DNA of 64,000 nt from Actinoplanes sp. NBRC 103695. Its GTDB lineage: Bacteria > Actinomycetota > Actinomycetes > Mycobacteriales > Micromonosporaceae. The notes under the pieces were generated by a model, which was given only the letters and a program-made list of their open reading frames with translations, had not been told where the DNA came from and did not search any database. A program made the translations under genes and the position numbers. The stretch is taken from the NCBI RefSeq assembly GCF_030269485.1, contig NZ_BSTL01000010.1, positions 297,974 through 361,973 of the forward strand, written 5' to 3'. This document shows, in pieces, positions 49,663 through 57,671 of this stretch. The stretch's first letter is position 1; every line of letters begins with the position of its first letter.

Positions 49663-49678
49663 GTGACCATTTGGTCAC
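49663..49678. promoter_or_regulatory. Putative ArsR operator (perfect palindrome)
   Basis: GTGACCA-TT-TGGTCAC is a 7-bp perfect inverted repeat with a 2-bp spacer, 14 bases upstream of the arsR-type start on the reverse strand. This is the expected place for an autorepression site covering the promoter. Confidence 0.6.
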
Positions 49679-49806
49679 ATGTCAAGCGGCACTCTGAGTA
49701 ATTGGTTGACTACGTTGGATCCGGCAACTCGCCGGCACCTCGGCGGGCAACAGCCGGCAACCCTGGCGGCCGATGGTCAGATCACCCCCGCCGTGAGGAG
49801 CACGCC

Positions 49807-50094
49807 ATGCGCATCGACCGCTCGTACCGCGCCGCCGCCATCGCCGCCCTCGCAGCCGCCGTCGTCCTGTCGACGGCCACCGCGCCGGCCGAGGCCACCT
49901 CCCAGGCCCACGACCACGACGGCATGCCGAACAGCTGGGAGTCGCGACACCACAAGCGCCACGGCAACCCACACGACCCCGACACCGACAACGACGGCAT
50001 CCGCGACAACCACGAGCACTACCACCACGGCCGCGTCAACAGGCCCGACAGCGACGGCGACCACCAGAACCGCCACGCGGGCGACGACGACTGA
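49807..50094 (+). CDS. Small exported protein with thrombospondin type 3-like calcium repeats
   Basis: 95 residues behind GAGGAG. An N-terminal signal peptide (AAAIAALAAAVVLSTATAPAEA) precedes HDHDGMPNSWESRHH, DPDTDNDGIRDNHEHY and RPDSDGDHQNRH, that is, Asp/Asn/Gly-rich calcium-binding repeats with many histidines. Probably secreted and metal-binding. No partner gene is obvious. Confidence 0.8.
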   Translation: MRIDRSYRAAAIAALAAAVVLSTATAPAEATSQAHDHDGMPNSWESRHHKRHGNPHDPDTDNDGIRDNHEHYHHGRVNRPDSDGDHQNRHAGDDD

Positions 50095-50164
50095 CCGCTC
50101 CTGTGTCAGGGCCTCGTTATCCTGCCCGGCCGGCTAAAGCCCTCACTTCTCAACCGGTTCGAGG

Positions 50165-50443
50165 TCATCTTTCAGGCGGCTCACCCGGAAGAGCAAAAAG
50201 CACCGGCCCGGCCGTAGCCTTGTGGAACGCGGAGACGGCTTCGACGACGGCCCGCGCCGTGTCGCGGCTGTAGAGCGTCTCCTTCTCGAAATCGGCCGCC
50301 TCGAAAGCCAGCACGCGCTTCTCGCCCTTGCCGATGTAGTCGACGGTGAACCGGAACGTTCGTTCATCGTCGCCTGACTTGAAGTGCGCGGCGTACTCAC
50401 CCTCACCGGCAGCGCTGATACCGCGCAGAACCCACTGACCCAT
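50165..50443 (-). CDS. Small protein downstream of the papain-like gene, candidate immunity protein
   Basis: 92 residues, ATG 50443, starting nine bases after the end of the papain-like-domain gene on the same strand. The sequence (GEYAAHFKSGDDERTFRFTVDYIGKGEKRVLAFEAADFEKETLYSRDTARAVVEAVSAF) suggests a small alpha/beta fold without membrane segments. Polymorphic toxin genes are normally followed directly by an immunity gene of this size, so I infer that role from position. No family is recognised. Confidence 0.6.
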   Translation of the reverse strand: MGQWVLRGISAAGEGEYAAHFKSGDDERTFRFTVDYIGKGEKRVLAFEAADFEKETLYSRDTARAVVEAVSAFHKATAGPVLFALPGEPPER

Positions 50444-50452
50444 CTTTGACTC

Positions 50453-51556
50453 TCACTCCTCACGCTTGATGACAGCTACGCCGCTCCACACCCCGTCAAA
50501 AGCATTCCAGGACATTCGGTACGTGCTGCCTCCGTCCCAAGGATCGCGGATGCTCACCTGGTTGTTGTCGTCGATTCCATCGACGATGACCGTGTGGTGA
50601 ATACGTTCGCCGGCGTTCCACAGGTCCGCCGCCCACGGTCCGTTCTCACAGAGGCCGCTCACTGCCCCCGGCTGCCCAGGGTCGATGGCCACGGCTCGCC
50701 ATTCCGGACCCAACGCCTTCGCCAGATCGCCCTGAGCGGCGGGAACCCCCAGCTTTTCGATGAACTCGTCCTGTGGCCGCCCGGAGAGCATCTCGCCGCA
50801 GGCCGACGTACACGACAGCGGATGGACCTGTCCCACGGCTCCGCCGGGCTGCTCATCGATCGTCTCCCAGTCCCCGCCCGCGCCGCTGACCTGATCGGTC
50901 TCCGCGGCGGGAGCGCGTCCATCAGTTCCGGCATCGGGTGCCTCCTGCCGCGACTGGTCGCCGACGGCTTGGCGTGCGTGACTCTCGTCCACCGCCCGCA
51001 CCGGTTCGTCAACCACATCGGTATGGCGGTTCGGCTCGCCGTGAGGCGACTCTTGCGCTGACTGAGCCTGTGATTGTGTCGCGTCTGCCGGCGAAGTCCG
51101 GGCTTCCGGCGTCACGCTCGGGGTCGCTTGAGGGTTGGCCTTGATGTACTCATCGGCGGCGGATTGATGGGCGGCGGCCCGTTCCGATGACTGCCCGCCC
51201 GCATTTTGCCGCGCCGAGCCGTCCCGCTCCACCTTCGCGGCCGTGTGTGTATCGAGCCCGGTCTGGACTTCCGGTGTGGGCCGCAGACCTTCCGGGCCGT
51301 CCTTTGCTGCCGTTTGCCGATCCAGTCGTCCCTGGAACTCCGGAGTGTGGTACGAGCCCTGAGGCTCACGAACGCCAGTTGCCTTGCGATGTTCGGAATG
51401 GGCACTGTCACGGGCGTCCTGCCTGGCCGACTGCTGCGATTCCGGCGGCGGATTCTCCACTGCCTCCGCGCGATTCGACTGCGCTGTCGGCTTCGGGACC
51501 TCCGCCGGCTTCGGCGGTGGCTCGGGCGATCCGGTCTCCTGAATGTTCTCGGCCAT
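50453..51556 (-). CDS. Disordered protein with C-terminal papain-like (C39-type) cysteine peptidase domain; candidate toxin
   Basis: 367 residues. Residues 1-240 are Pro/Gln/Glu/Ala-rich and probably disordered, with an imperfect internal repeat (TPEFQGRLDRQTAAK / TPEVQTGLDTHTAAK). The C-terminal 125 residues form a papain-like domain: QVHPLSCTSACGEMLSG with candidate nucleophile Cys near 249, GERIHHTVIVDGI with His near 321, and VSIRDPWDG with Asp near 338. This layout matches papain-like effectors of polymorphic toxin systems. A peptidase that processes a partner is the alternative. ATG 51556 forms a TGATG junction with the 41-residue ORF. Confidence 0.7.
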   Translation of the reverse strand: MAENIQETGSPEPPPKPAEVPKPTAQSNRAEAVENPPPESQQSARQDARDSAHSEHRKATGVREPQGSYHTPEFQGRLDRQTAAKDGPEGLRPTPEVQTGLDTHTAAKVERDGSARQNAGGQSSERAAAHQSAADEYIKANPQATPSVTPEARTSPADATQSQAQSAQESPHGEPNRHTDVVDEPVRAVDESHARQAVGDQSRQEAPDAGTDGRAPAAETDQVSGAGGDWETIDEQPGGAVGQVHPLSCTSACGEMLSGRPQDEFIEKLGVPAAQGDLAKALGPEWRAVAIDPGQPGAVSGLCENGPWAADLWNAGERIHHTVIVDGIDDNNQVSIRDPWDGGSTYRMSWNAFDGVWSGVAVIKREE

Positions 51557-51681
51557 CACTGAGTCCGCGCCCTGTCACCAGGTCCGTTTCGGATCAAGTC
51601 CTCGAGCCGCACCGTTCTCACTTTCCCGACCGCATCACGGACGGCCTGGCGGCGGGCGTCCGATCTCGTGGCGTCAGTCAT
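51556..51681 (-). CDS. 41-residue protein inside the ATPase/papain-like operon
   Basis: A short frame from ATG 51681 (overlapping the end of the 958-residue ATPase gene by eight bases) to a TGA that abuts the papain-like gene's ATG as TGATG. It reads MTDATRSDARRQAVRDAVGK, VRTVRLEDLIRNGPGDRART: basic and probably helical. Both junctions are of the coupled type seen throughout this operon, which argues that it is translated. Function unknown; a chaperone, adaptor or leader role for the next protein is conceivable. Confidence 0.55.
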   Translation of the reverse strand: MTDATRSDARRQAVRDAVGKVRTVRLEDLIRNGPGDRARTQ

Positions 51682-54550
51682 CGTCCGCCTCGCCCGCGCC
51701 CGGAGCGGGCACCAAGAACCGGGACGGCCAACGGCAGTTGGCGAAGTTCTCGGTCACCATCGTCGCCACCCGATCGGCCCAGTCCGCGGCCCCGAAAACC
51801 GACCCGGCCGCCCGCTCCAGTGCCGCGGGCTCGCTCATCCCGAAAGCCACATCGCGTCGTACAGCCGCATCCGAGATATCCGCGTCGAGCCATCGTTGGA
51901 CGACGGCCGCCTGTGCACCGATGCTGTCCCCGGTCACGGCCCTGCCGTAGACCTGTTCCCACCGGGCCGAGAGTTCGTGCCGCGGCCCGGCGCCGTCCAC
52001 CGCCGCCGAGGCCGTGAACAGCTCGTCGGCCAGCCGCGACCACCGGTACGGCCTGGCCAGGAAAGCCAGTTCCTCGTCGGCGCAGTCGAGTACACCGCGC
52101 AGGTAGCCGGTCATGGACGCGAGCACATGAACGGCCATCGAGGCTGGATCGGTGGTGGTAGTGAGCACCGGCGACCGTGCGGCGACCGCCCCGTCGACGG
52201 CGTGAGACATCGAGCATTCGCGTAGCCGGGCGGGCATGTCGAGCAGCTGCCGCAACCGGTGAGCCAGCGGGGAGGGGGTCGGCCAGCCGGTGAGATGGCC
52301 GAGTACGGCCAGCTCGGCCCAGAAGACCAGCCATGGTTCGTCCTCGAGGACGTGCTGGGCGGTCCGCATGTCGCGCAACGTGCACGCCACATCCGAGCAT
52401 GCCCCGCCGCAGGTCACACTGCGCCGTCCGATGACCGCTCCGGCTGGAGCGGTCATCGTGCGTCCGCCTCGCTCGCGCGGTGTGCCGTCGGGCATTCGTA
52501 CCAGCAGAGGTTGATCCATGCCGTCGGCGAAGACCGCTGCCGCACCTGGCGGCAGGGTGACCAGGAACTGGGATTGGTGGTCGGTCAGGTTGACGGTCGC
52601 GCCGACCGCAGCGCGGTCGTCCGCGGCCGGCAACCGGTGCATGATCTTCACCGCGGTGTTCTTCAAGACGTCGGGCACCAGTTTGCTCGGAATCTGCTCG
52701 GCCACGACGAGACCCTCGCCGTACGCGCGGATCTCGGCCAGCAGCGCGGCGAACAGTTCAACCGCATGCGAGGCCGGTCCGGCCTGCTCGGTGCGGCGGA
52801 GCAACCGGTGCGCCTCCTCGAAGACGCTCAGATGGCGCAGGCCGGCCGCAAGCACGTCGGGCTCGCGCCGAGTCTCCACCCGCAGGTGTTCGGTGAGCTG
52901 AATCAGCAGCCCGCCCATCAGGAAGGCCTTGTCCCGGTCGTCGCCCACGTCCTCGATCTCGAAGACGACGTTGTGTCGCATCAGGGCGGCGAGATCCAGC
53001 GGGTGGCCGCCCTCGAAGAACCGGCCGGTGGTGCCGAGCCGCAGGCTGGACAGGCGGACCCGGATGAAGCCGCGGACGTTGTCGGTGATCTCCTTGCCGT
53101 AACCGATCTGGTCCACCACCAGCTCGGCGGTGCGCTGCAGATCGCCGAGCGTCGGGTAACGCGGCTGATGCGCGGAGATGCGGGCTTCGCCGAGCGCGAG
53201 GTCCCAGCCGAGTTCCTCGTAACAACGGGTGAGGGCTGCGCTGAGCACCTGCGGAAACGGCTCGTCCGCCTCGAACGCGGCGAGGAAGAGTGAACGAGTC
53301 AGGTCCAGGTGCGTCTGCAGCGGAAATCCGTCGGCCGGGCGCAGCGGGTTGAAGCCCGCGGGTGGCGCCTCAGTGTCGCCGGGCCGGATGGTGATCACGT
53401 TCTCGCCGCCGATGCGGTCGGCCATCTGCCGGTACTCAGCCTTGGCCGGCTCGACCACCAGCCACGGCAACTGCTGCGCAGTAGCGCCTTCAAGCAGGTG
53501 GCGTACGGTCTGGGACTTACCGGCGCCGGTCGCGCCGCAGACGAAGGTGTGCCGGTTGAGGCTGCCGCGTGGAATCTCGAGCGGGCCGACCGGGGTGGCC
53601 GTCCGATCGAGCACCTCGCCGAGGGTCACCGATCGGCCGGTCTGACCGTTGGTTTCCGGGGTGACGTCGAACTGGGAGCGCATCGCGAACCGCAGCCCCG
53701 GTACCTCTTCGAAGGGAGCCACCGCGATCGACGCGAGCAGCTGGGAGCTGGCGAGCACCGGCGAGCCGGGCACGTCGTCGGCCAGTACCTTGCCGAGATC
53801 GCCGATCACGTCCGTCGGGGCCAGGGTGTACGGCTGACGGCTGAGGTCGGCCGACGCGCAGAGCAGCCCGGCGACGGCCCCGGCAGCAGCTGGAGAGTGG
53901 GCGCCGACGAGCAGATGGACGCGCCACATGCCGGTGGATCGACCCTGCTGAAGTTCCCGGTGGCGACGCTGCAACCGGGCGGCGGCCACCGCGTGTTCCG
54001 GCGATTGCGTCTTGGCCCGCGCCTGCCGCTCCTCGAACCCGACTTGGCGCGCCGCCGTGGCGATCTCGGACGCCGGCTCCGGCTCGGCCAGCACGAACCA
54101 TGCGAAGCCCGCGTGCCACACATGTAGCAGGCACTCGTCGAGAGTCGGCCGGAGGTCCTCGTCGGGCGCCTTCTGGTCGTCGACCAGGAGTCCATCGGTC
54201 AGCCCGGCCACCCGGGTCCATGCGGGAACGGCGCGTAGCCGATCGAGCAGGTCATGCTCCGGGTACGGCAGCCCGAGCGCGCCCGGCGGGATGGACAGCG
54301 GGGTCAGACCCGCGTCGTCCGGCTCGCCCGCCACGCCACCGGACGCGAACACCTCGATCGGCTGGGACCTGGCCGGCCGATGCCAGCCGAGTAGCAGGCC
54401 GGTCCCGGCGTGATATGCCGAGACGATCCCGGCGAGTCGCTGGCGGCGGCCCACGTCGGTGCCGGCGTCCTCGCGCGGCGACGACCGCCGGGGCAGTTCG
54501 AGCACACGGATGACCGCCAGCCGGTTGAACAATTCGCCGGCCGCGGTCAC
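51674..54550 (-). CDS. HerA/VirB4-like ATPase
   Basis: 958 residues. A N-terminal domain of about 300 residues leads to the ATPase: RHTFVCGATGAGKSQTVRHLL (Walker A near residue 347), WLVVEPAKAEYRQMADRIGG, LRHLSVFEEAHRLLRR (Walker B with glutamates near residue 605) and GEGLVVAEQIPSKLVPDVLKNTAVKIMHRL, the typical end of HerA/DUF87 ATPases of T4SS or DNA-translocase type. A C-terminal 250-residue domain has GGACSDVACTLRDM cysteines. GTG 54550 is chosen since it forms a GTGA overlap with the upstream gene. It is the only intact motor in the operon. Confidence 0.85.
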   Translation of the reverse strand: MTAAGELFNRLAVIRVLELPRRSSPREDAGTDVGRRQRLAGIVSAYHAGTGLLLGWHRPARSQPIEVFASGGVAGEPDDAGLTPLSIPPGALGLPYPEHDLLDRLRAVPAWTRVAGLTDGLLVDDQKAPDEDLRPTLDECLLHVWHAGFAWFVLAEPEPASEIATAARQVGFEERQARAKTQSPEHAVAAARLQRRHRELQQGRSTGMWRVHLLVGAHSPAAAGAVAGLLCASADLSRQPYTLAPTDVIGDLGKVLADDVPGSPVLASSQLLASIAVAPFEEVPGLRFAMRSQFDVTPETNGQTGRSVTLGEVLDRTATPVGPLEIPRGSLNRHTFVCGATGAGKSQTVRHLLEGATAQQLPWLVVEPAKAEYRQMADRIGGENVITIRPGDTEAPPAGFNPLRPADGFPLQTHLDLTRSLFLAAFEADEPFPQVLSAALTRCYEELGWDLALGEARISAHQPRYPTLGDLQRTAELVVDQIGYGKEITDNVRGFIRVRLSSLRLGTTGRFFEGGHPLDLAALMRHNVVFEIEDVGDDRDKAFLMGGLLIQLTEHLRVETRREPDVLAAGLRHLSVFEEAHRLLRRTEQAGPASHAVELFAALLAEIRAYGEGLVVAEQIPSKLVPDVLKNTAVKIMHRLPAADDRAAVGATVNLTDHQSQFLVTLPPGAAAVFADGMDQPLLVRMPDGTPRERGGRTMTAPAGAVIGRRSVTCGGACSDVACTLRDMRTAQHVLEDEPWLVFWAELAVLGHLTGWPTPSPLAHRLRQLLDMPARLRECSMSHAVDGAVAARSPVLTTTTDPASMAVHVLASMTGYLRGVLDCADEELAFLARPYRWSRLADELFTASAAVDGAGPRHELSARWEQVYGRAVTGDSIGAQAAVVQRWLDADISDAAVRRDVAFGMSEPAALERAAGSVFGAADWADRVATMVTENFANCRWPSRFLVPAPGAGEADDD

Positions 54551-56559
54551 TGCTTGCCGCCCCACGGTCCCTGACAGGGCTGCCTCGGATACTGAGGCTG
54601 CGGTGTGCCGGTGGGCGCGCCGCCCCAGCCGTGCAGCGCCGGGTTACTCATGTCCCGCGCAGTCGCGTCGTGCGCGGTCAGCGGGTGCGGCTGGGAGACG
54701 GTGACCTGGCTGGGCTGGCGGGTGGCCGGGATGACGGCCTCGGCCGGGTGGGGCAGCGGCGCCAGATCCAGCGGGGCCATGGACACCCGCGGCAGGGTGA
54801 CGATCGCCGGATCGACCTCCACGGCCTGGACGACCGAGCCGCGTCCTTCGCCCTTGACCAGGATCATCGCGTACTCGGGAAGGTCCTGCAGGACGCGCGG
54901 CTCGAGGGTGTATTCGTAGACCCGTTGCACCGACTGCGCGTCGCTCCAGTTCGTGCCCTTGGCCTGAGACTCGGTCTGGCTCCAGTTGCGGGTCTTGCTC
55001 CAGTTACTGCCCTTCTGACTGCTGAACTGCAGGCCGCTGCGGCTACTTCCGTCCGAGCCGCCGTGCGTCTCCGACTCGCCGATGGTGTCGGCGATGGTGT
55101 GGGTCTCGTTGCCGCCGAGCGTGCGGGTCAGCTGGCTGAGCACAAACTTGTGTCCCTTGCCGATGAAGTCGGCTGCTTGCGTCGCCTCCTGGTGGTTGCC
55201 GAGGCGCATCAACGCGACCTCGCCGCCGCCGATGGTGTGCAGCGACTCTTCCCGCAGATGACCGAAGAACAGCACCAGCCGAATCCCGCGGCGCTCACAG
55301 AGCGTGCTCAGCTTCTCGATCGAGCGGTGATGCACCTCGTCGGCACCGAGTAGTACGAGCGAGCCCATCGGCACCGCCTCGTGCCGGACCTGGCGGGCCA
55401 GCCACTGGACCAGCAGATCCTTGAGCAGCTCGCTCTGCGCGTTGCGCCCGCCGCCATCGGCGACCAGGCAGGTCAGATCGGCGGTGCCGGGCTCGGCCGA
55501 CCCGCTTCCCATCGTCTCCAGCGGGTGCAGGAACGCCTCGATCCGGCGCAGGTGCTGGTGCATCTGGCGGCGACTCTCGTCGGGTTGCAGATCGAGCAGC
55601 CGGTCGACCTCGTCCTGGGCGAGAGCGGCCTGCGCGGGGCGATCCGTGAGCACCCGCAATGCGGCCAGCAGCCGGGCCATGCTGATGGTCGGTGACAGGA
55701 TCCCGCAGATTTCCCCGAGCAGCATCGAGTCCTGCGAGCGTTCGGCGCGGCTCGAACCTTCGGCGTCGCCGTACATGGCCTCTACCAGGCAGTCCACCAG
55801 CTCGGCAGGCTCCAGGCCGCCGACCAGGTCGAACTGGGCCAATTGCGAGGGCATGCGGTACTCGTGCACCGAGCGCCCGGTCGAGCCGGCGAGTTGCATC
55901 AGCTCGCCGCAGAGCGCCTCGCCGGTGAAGTCGACCAGGGTCATGTGGCCCCGGGTGGCGAGCAGGGAGCCGCCGAAGACGGTAAGGGCGGCCTCCCATC
56001 CGTACGTGGTGCCACCGATGATGTCGACCCGTCGGGTGCCGGGCGGCGGGGCGGCCGCACCCCATTCGAACATCGCGTCGACGGCCTGTTGTTGCTGCTG
56101 GTCGTGCCATCCACGGCGGCCGTCCCAGGCGGCGTACGCGTGGGCGTACTCCTGCTGGACCTGCTGCTGCGCGGTCTCCAGGGCCTTCTTGGCCCTGCCG
56201 GGGGCGGCACCGGCCAGGACGGCCCCGCCGACACCGGCTGCCAATGCCAGGAAGGCGAACACCGAGATCACCGCGCCTGCGCCGGTACTGGCGCCGCCGG
56301 CGTTGGCGAAGCTGCCACAGCAGCTGACCAGCACCGCCAGGCCGACGCCCAGGCCGAGCGAGATGGCGATGCGCTTGCCCATCTCACGTTGCGCCCGGAC
56401 CACCCGGTCCACCAGCTGCGGTGGAACCATGCTGGGTGAGGGCGGCGGCTCCATGTACTTGCGCCGGTACAGATTGCGATCGTTGAAGATCCAACCGAGG
56501 CGCTCGCCGGGTGCCGCCAGGCGAGGCAACGGAGTCGGGTACGGCACGACGTCGGTCAT
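54547..56559 (-). CDS. Membrane-anchored TraG/HerA-like protein with degenerate P-loop
   Basis: 670 residues. Two membrane helices (IAISLGLGVGLAVLVSCCGSF; AVISVFAFLALAAGVGGAVLA, about residues 62-110) are followed by a Gln-rich coiled coil and an ATPase-like domain. Its P-loop position reads IIGGTTYGWEAAL, lacking the GKS/T lysine, and LVLLGADEVHHRSIEKL stands at Walker B. Near residue 490 a Ser/Asn/Trp-rich stretch repeats NWS three times. The end (RVYEYTLEPRVLQDLPEYAMILV) is as in T4SS coupling proteins. It probably serves as a membrane platform for the intact ATPase encoded downstream. ATG 56559 is chosen; GTG 56586 is possible. Confidence 0.75.
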   Translation of the reverse strand: MTDVVPYPTPLPRLAAPGERLGWIFNDRNLYRRKYMEPPPSPSMVPPQLVDRVVRAQREMGKRIAISLGLGVGLAVLVSCCGSFANAGGASTGAGAVISVFAFLALAAGVGGAVLAGAAPGRAKKALETAQQQVQQEYAHAYAAWDGRRGWHDQQQQQAVDAMFEWGAAAPPPGTRRVDIIGGTTYGWEAALTVFGGSLLATRGHMTLVDFTGEALCGELMQLAGSTGRSVHEYRMPSQLAQFDLVGGLEPAELVDCLVEAMYGDAEGSSRAERSQDSMLLGEICGILSPTISMARLLAALRVLTDRPAQAALAQDEVDRLLDLQPDESRRQMHQHLRRIEAFLHPLETMGSGSAEPGTADLTCLVADGGGRNAQSELLKDLLVQWLARQVRHEAVPMGSLVLLGADEVHHRSIEKLSTLCERRGIRLVLFFGHLREESLHTIGGGEVALMRLGNHQEATQAADFIGKGHKFVLSQLTRTLGGNETHTIADTIGESETHGGSDGSSRSGLQFSSQKGSNWSKTRNWSQTESQAKGTNWSDAQSVQRVYEYTLEPRVLQDLPEYAMILVKGEGRGSVVQAVEVDPAIVTLPRVSMAPLDLAPLPHPAEAVIPATRQPSQVTVSQPHPLTAHDATARDMSNPALHGWGGAPTGTPQPQYPRQPCQGPWGGKQ

Positions 56560-56831
56560 CTCGGCGAAAGTCCGCCTTCCGGGCACGCTGAACTACATGT
56601 GGTACCCAAGTCAATCAATGACTCATCGCGGTGGAAAGGTGTACGTAAAGCTAAGGTGTCAGTTTCTGGTCATCCGGTTCTGGTCATCCGGCGACCGCCG
56701 CGCATCGAGCGGGTACAGGTCACCAGGTGGTCGGCCGTCGATGCCGGTCCACCCGACCTCGATCCGCGAGCCCGGAAAGTCAGGCCGGCGGTTCATCCGG
56801 TACAGGCGAAGCAGCAGCGGGAAGTGGACTC

Positions 56832-57134
56832 ATGAAATGGCTCCTCGTCGTCGTCCTGCTGCTCCTCGTGCTGGCCGCTGTTCTCTTGGTCGTCAAGGTG
56901 CTCGGCGGCGTCTGGTCCCTCGCCCGCATCGTCACCACTCGACGGCGCAACACGTGGACCACCGGCCTTCCCCAGCCGCGATGCCTCAACTGCCGCGGCA
57001 CGGGCTGGATCGATCAGGAACCGGAGCGCACCTTCAACTTCGTCGGCGACGGCTTCGAGGACAAACACGCCCCGGCTACCCTCTGCCCTGTCTGTGGAGG
57101 GACGGGTGCCGCCGGCGACCGCGGAGCCTCCTGA
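56832..57134 (+). CDS. Membrane protein with DnaJ-like zinc-finger cysteines
   Basis: 100 residues. One N-terminal membrane helix (WLLVVVLLLLVLAAVLLVV) is followed by a cytoplasmic part with CLNCRGTGWI and CPVCGGTGAAG, two CxxCxGxG motifs as in the DnaJ zinc centre. It is divergent from the TraG-like/ATPase operon, with 272 bases between the starts, and might belong to the same system. ATG 56832 follows GGGAAG. Confidence 0.7.
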   Translation: MKWLLVVVLLLLVLAAVLLVVKVLGGVWSLARIVTTRRRNTWTTGLPQPRCLNCRGTGWIDQEPERTFNFVGDGFEDKHAPATLCPVCGGTGAAGDRGAS

Positions 57135-57219
57135 GAGCCGTCTGTCGCGCTTCGCCGATCGGGCGGCCCGGGTACGGCGGCATCTTCCTGTCGCCGTACT
57201 CCATGAATCCGGCTCTCAG
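57131..57219. terminator. Nested inverted repeats between the zinc-finger gene and tRNA-Gly
   Basis: CTGAGAGCCG (57131-57140, covering the stop codon) pairs with CGGCTCTCAG (57210-57219). Inside, GTACGGCG (57172-57179) pairs with CGCCGTAC (57192-57199). This two-level hairpin may terminate transcription of the membrane gene. The rest of the 233-base gap shows no gene. Confidence 0.45.
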
Positions 57220-57367
57220 AATCGTTGTTCCCCGTGGCCGGCAATGCGCGCGGGCATGGCCGTCTGGTTCACCGCCGTGAGCGGCGTGTCGCACGGCGGG
57301 ACCACATCAAGCTTGACCAGATTGAACGTCTCGCTGCATCGACGAACATCTGGGCAGCTGGGACTCG

Positions 57368-57441
57368 TGGAGCGGGCGACGAGAATCGAACTCGCGTAGT
57401 CAGTTTGGAAGACTGAAGCTCTACCATTGAGCTACGCCCGC
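57368..57441 (-). tRNA. tRNA-Gly (anticodon TCC)
   Basis: The reverse strand folds with acceptor GCGGGCG/CGCCCGC, a short D-loop, the anticodon loop CTTCCAA (TCC) and T-arm GAGTTCGATTCTC. The discriminator is T and the CCA end is encoded (57368-57370). It reads GGA/GGG glycine codons. Its 3' end faces the accessory operon at 50.1-57.1 kb. Confidence 0.95.
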
Positions 57442-57560
57442 GTTGGTGCTTCTACAGCGTACTGAACGTCCTTGGTCGACGCGAACCGGATACCCCGCGA
57501 GTCGCCCGGGTGACTCCGGAGCGCACCGTCCGGCGCCGACCGCATACACTTGCCCCGCCA

Positions 57561-57634
57561 CGGGGTGTGGCGCAGCTTGGTAGCGCACTCGCTTTGGGAG
57601 CGAGGGGCCGTGGGTTCAAATCCCGCCACCCCGA
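57561..57634 (+). tRNA. tRNA-Pro (anticodon TGG)
   Basis: A complete cloverleaf: acceptor CGGGGTG/CACCCCG, D-arm GCGCAGCTTGGTAGCGC, anticodon loop TTTGGGA (TGG), T-arm GTGGGTTCAAATCCCGC and discriminator A. CCA is not encoded. It lies 37 bases upstream of tig, so the two may share a transcript. Confidence 0.95.
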
Positions 57635-57671
57635 CTGACACACGCCATTCGAAGTAACAAGGAGTACGCCT

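Noticed and set aside
56599..56835. 78-codon frame ending in an ATGA overlap with the zinc-finger membrane gene
   Set aside because: The junction is suggestive, but the start is a GTG without a ribosome binding site and the product has no recognisable feature; the overlap alone could be chance.
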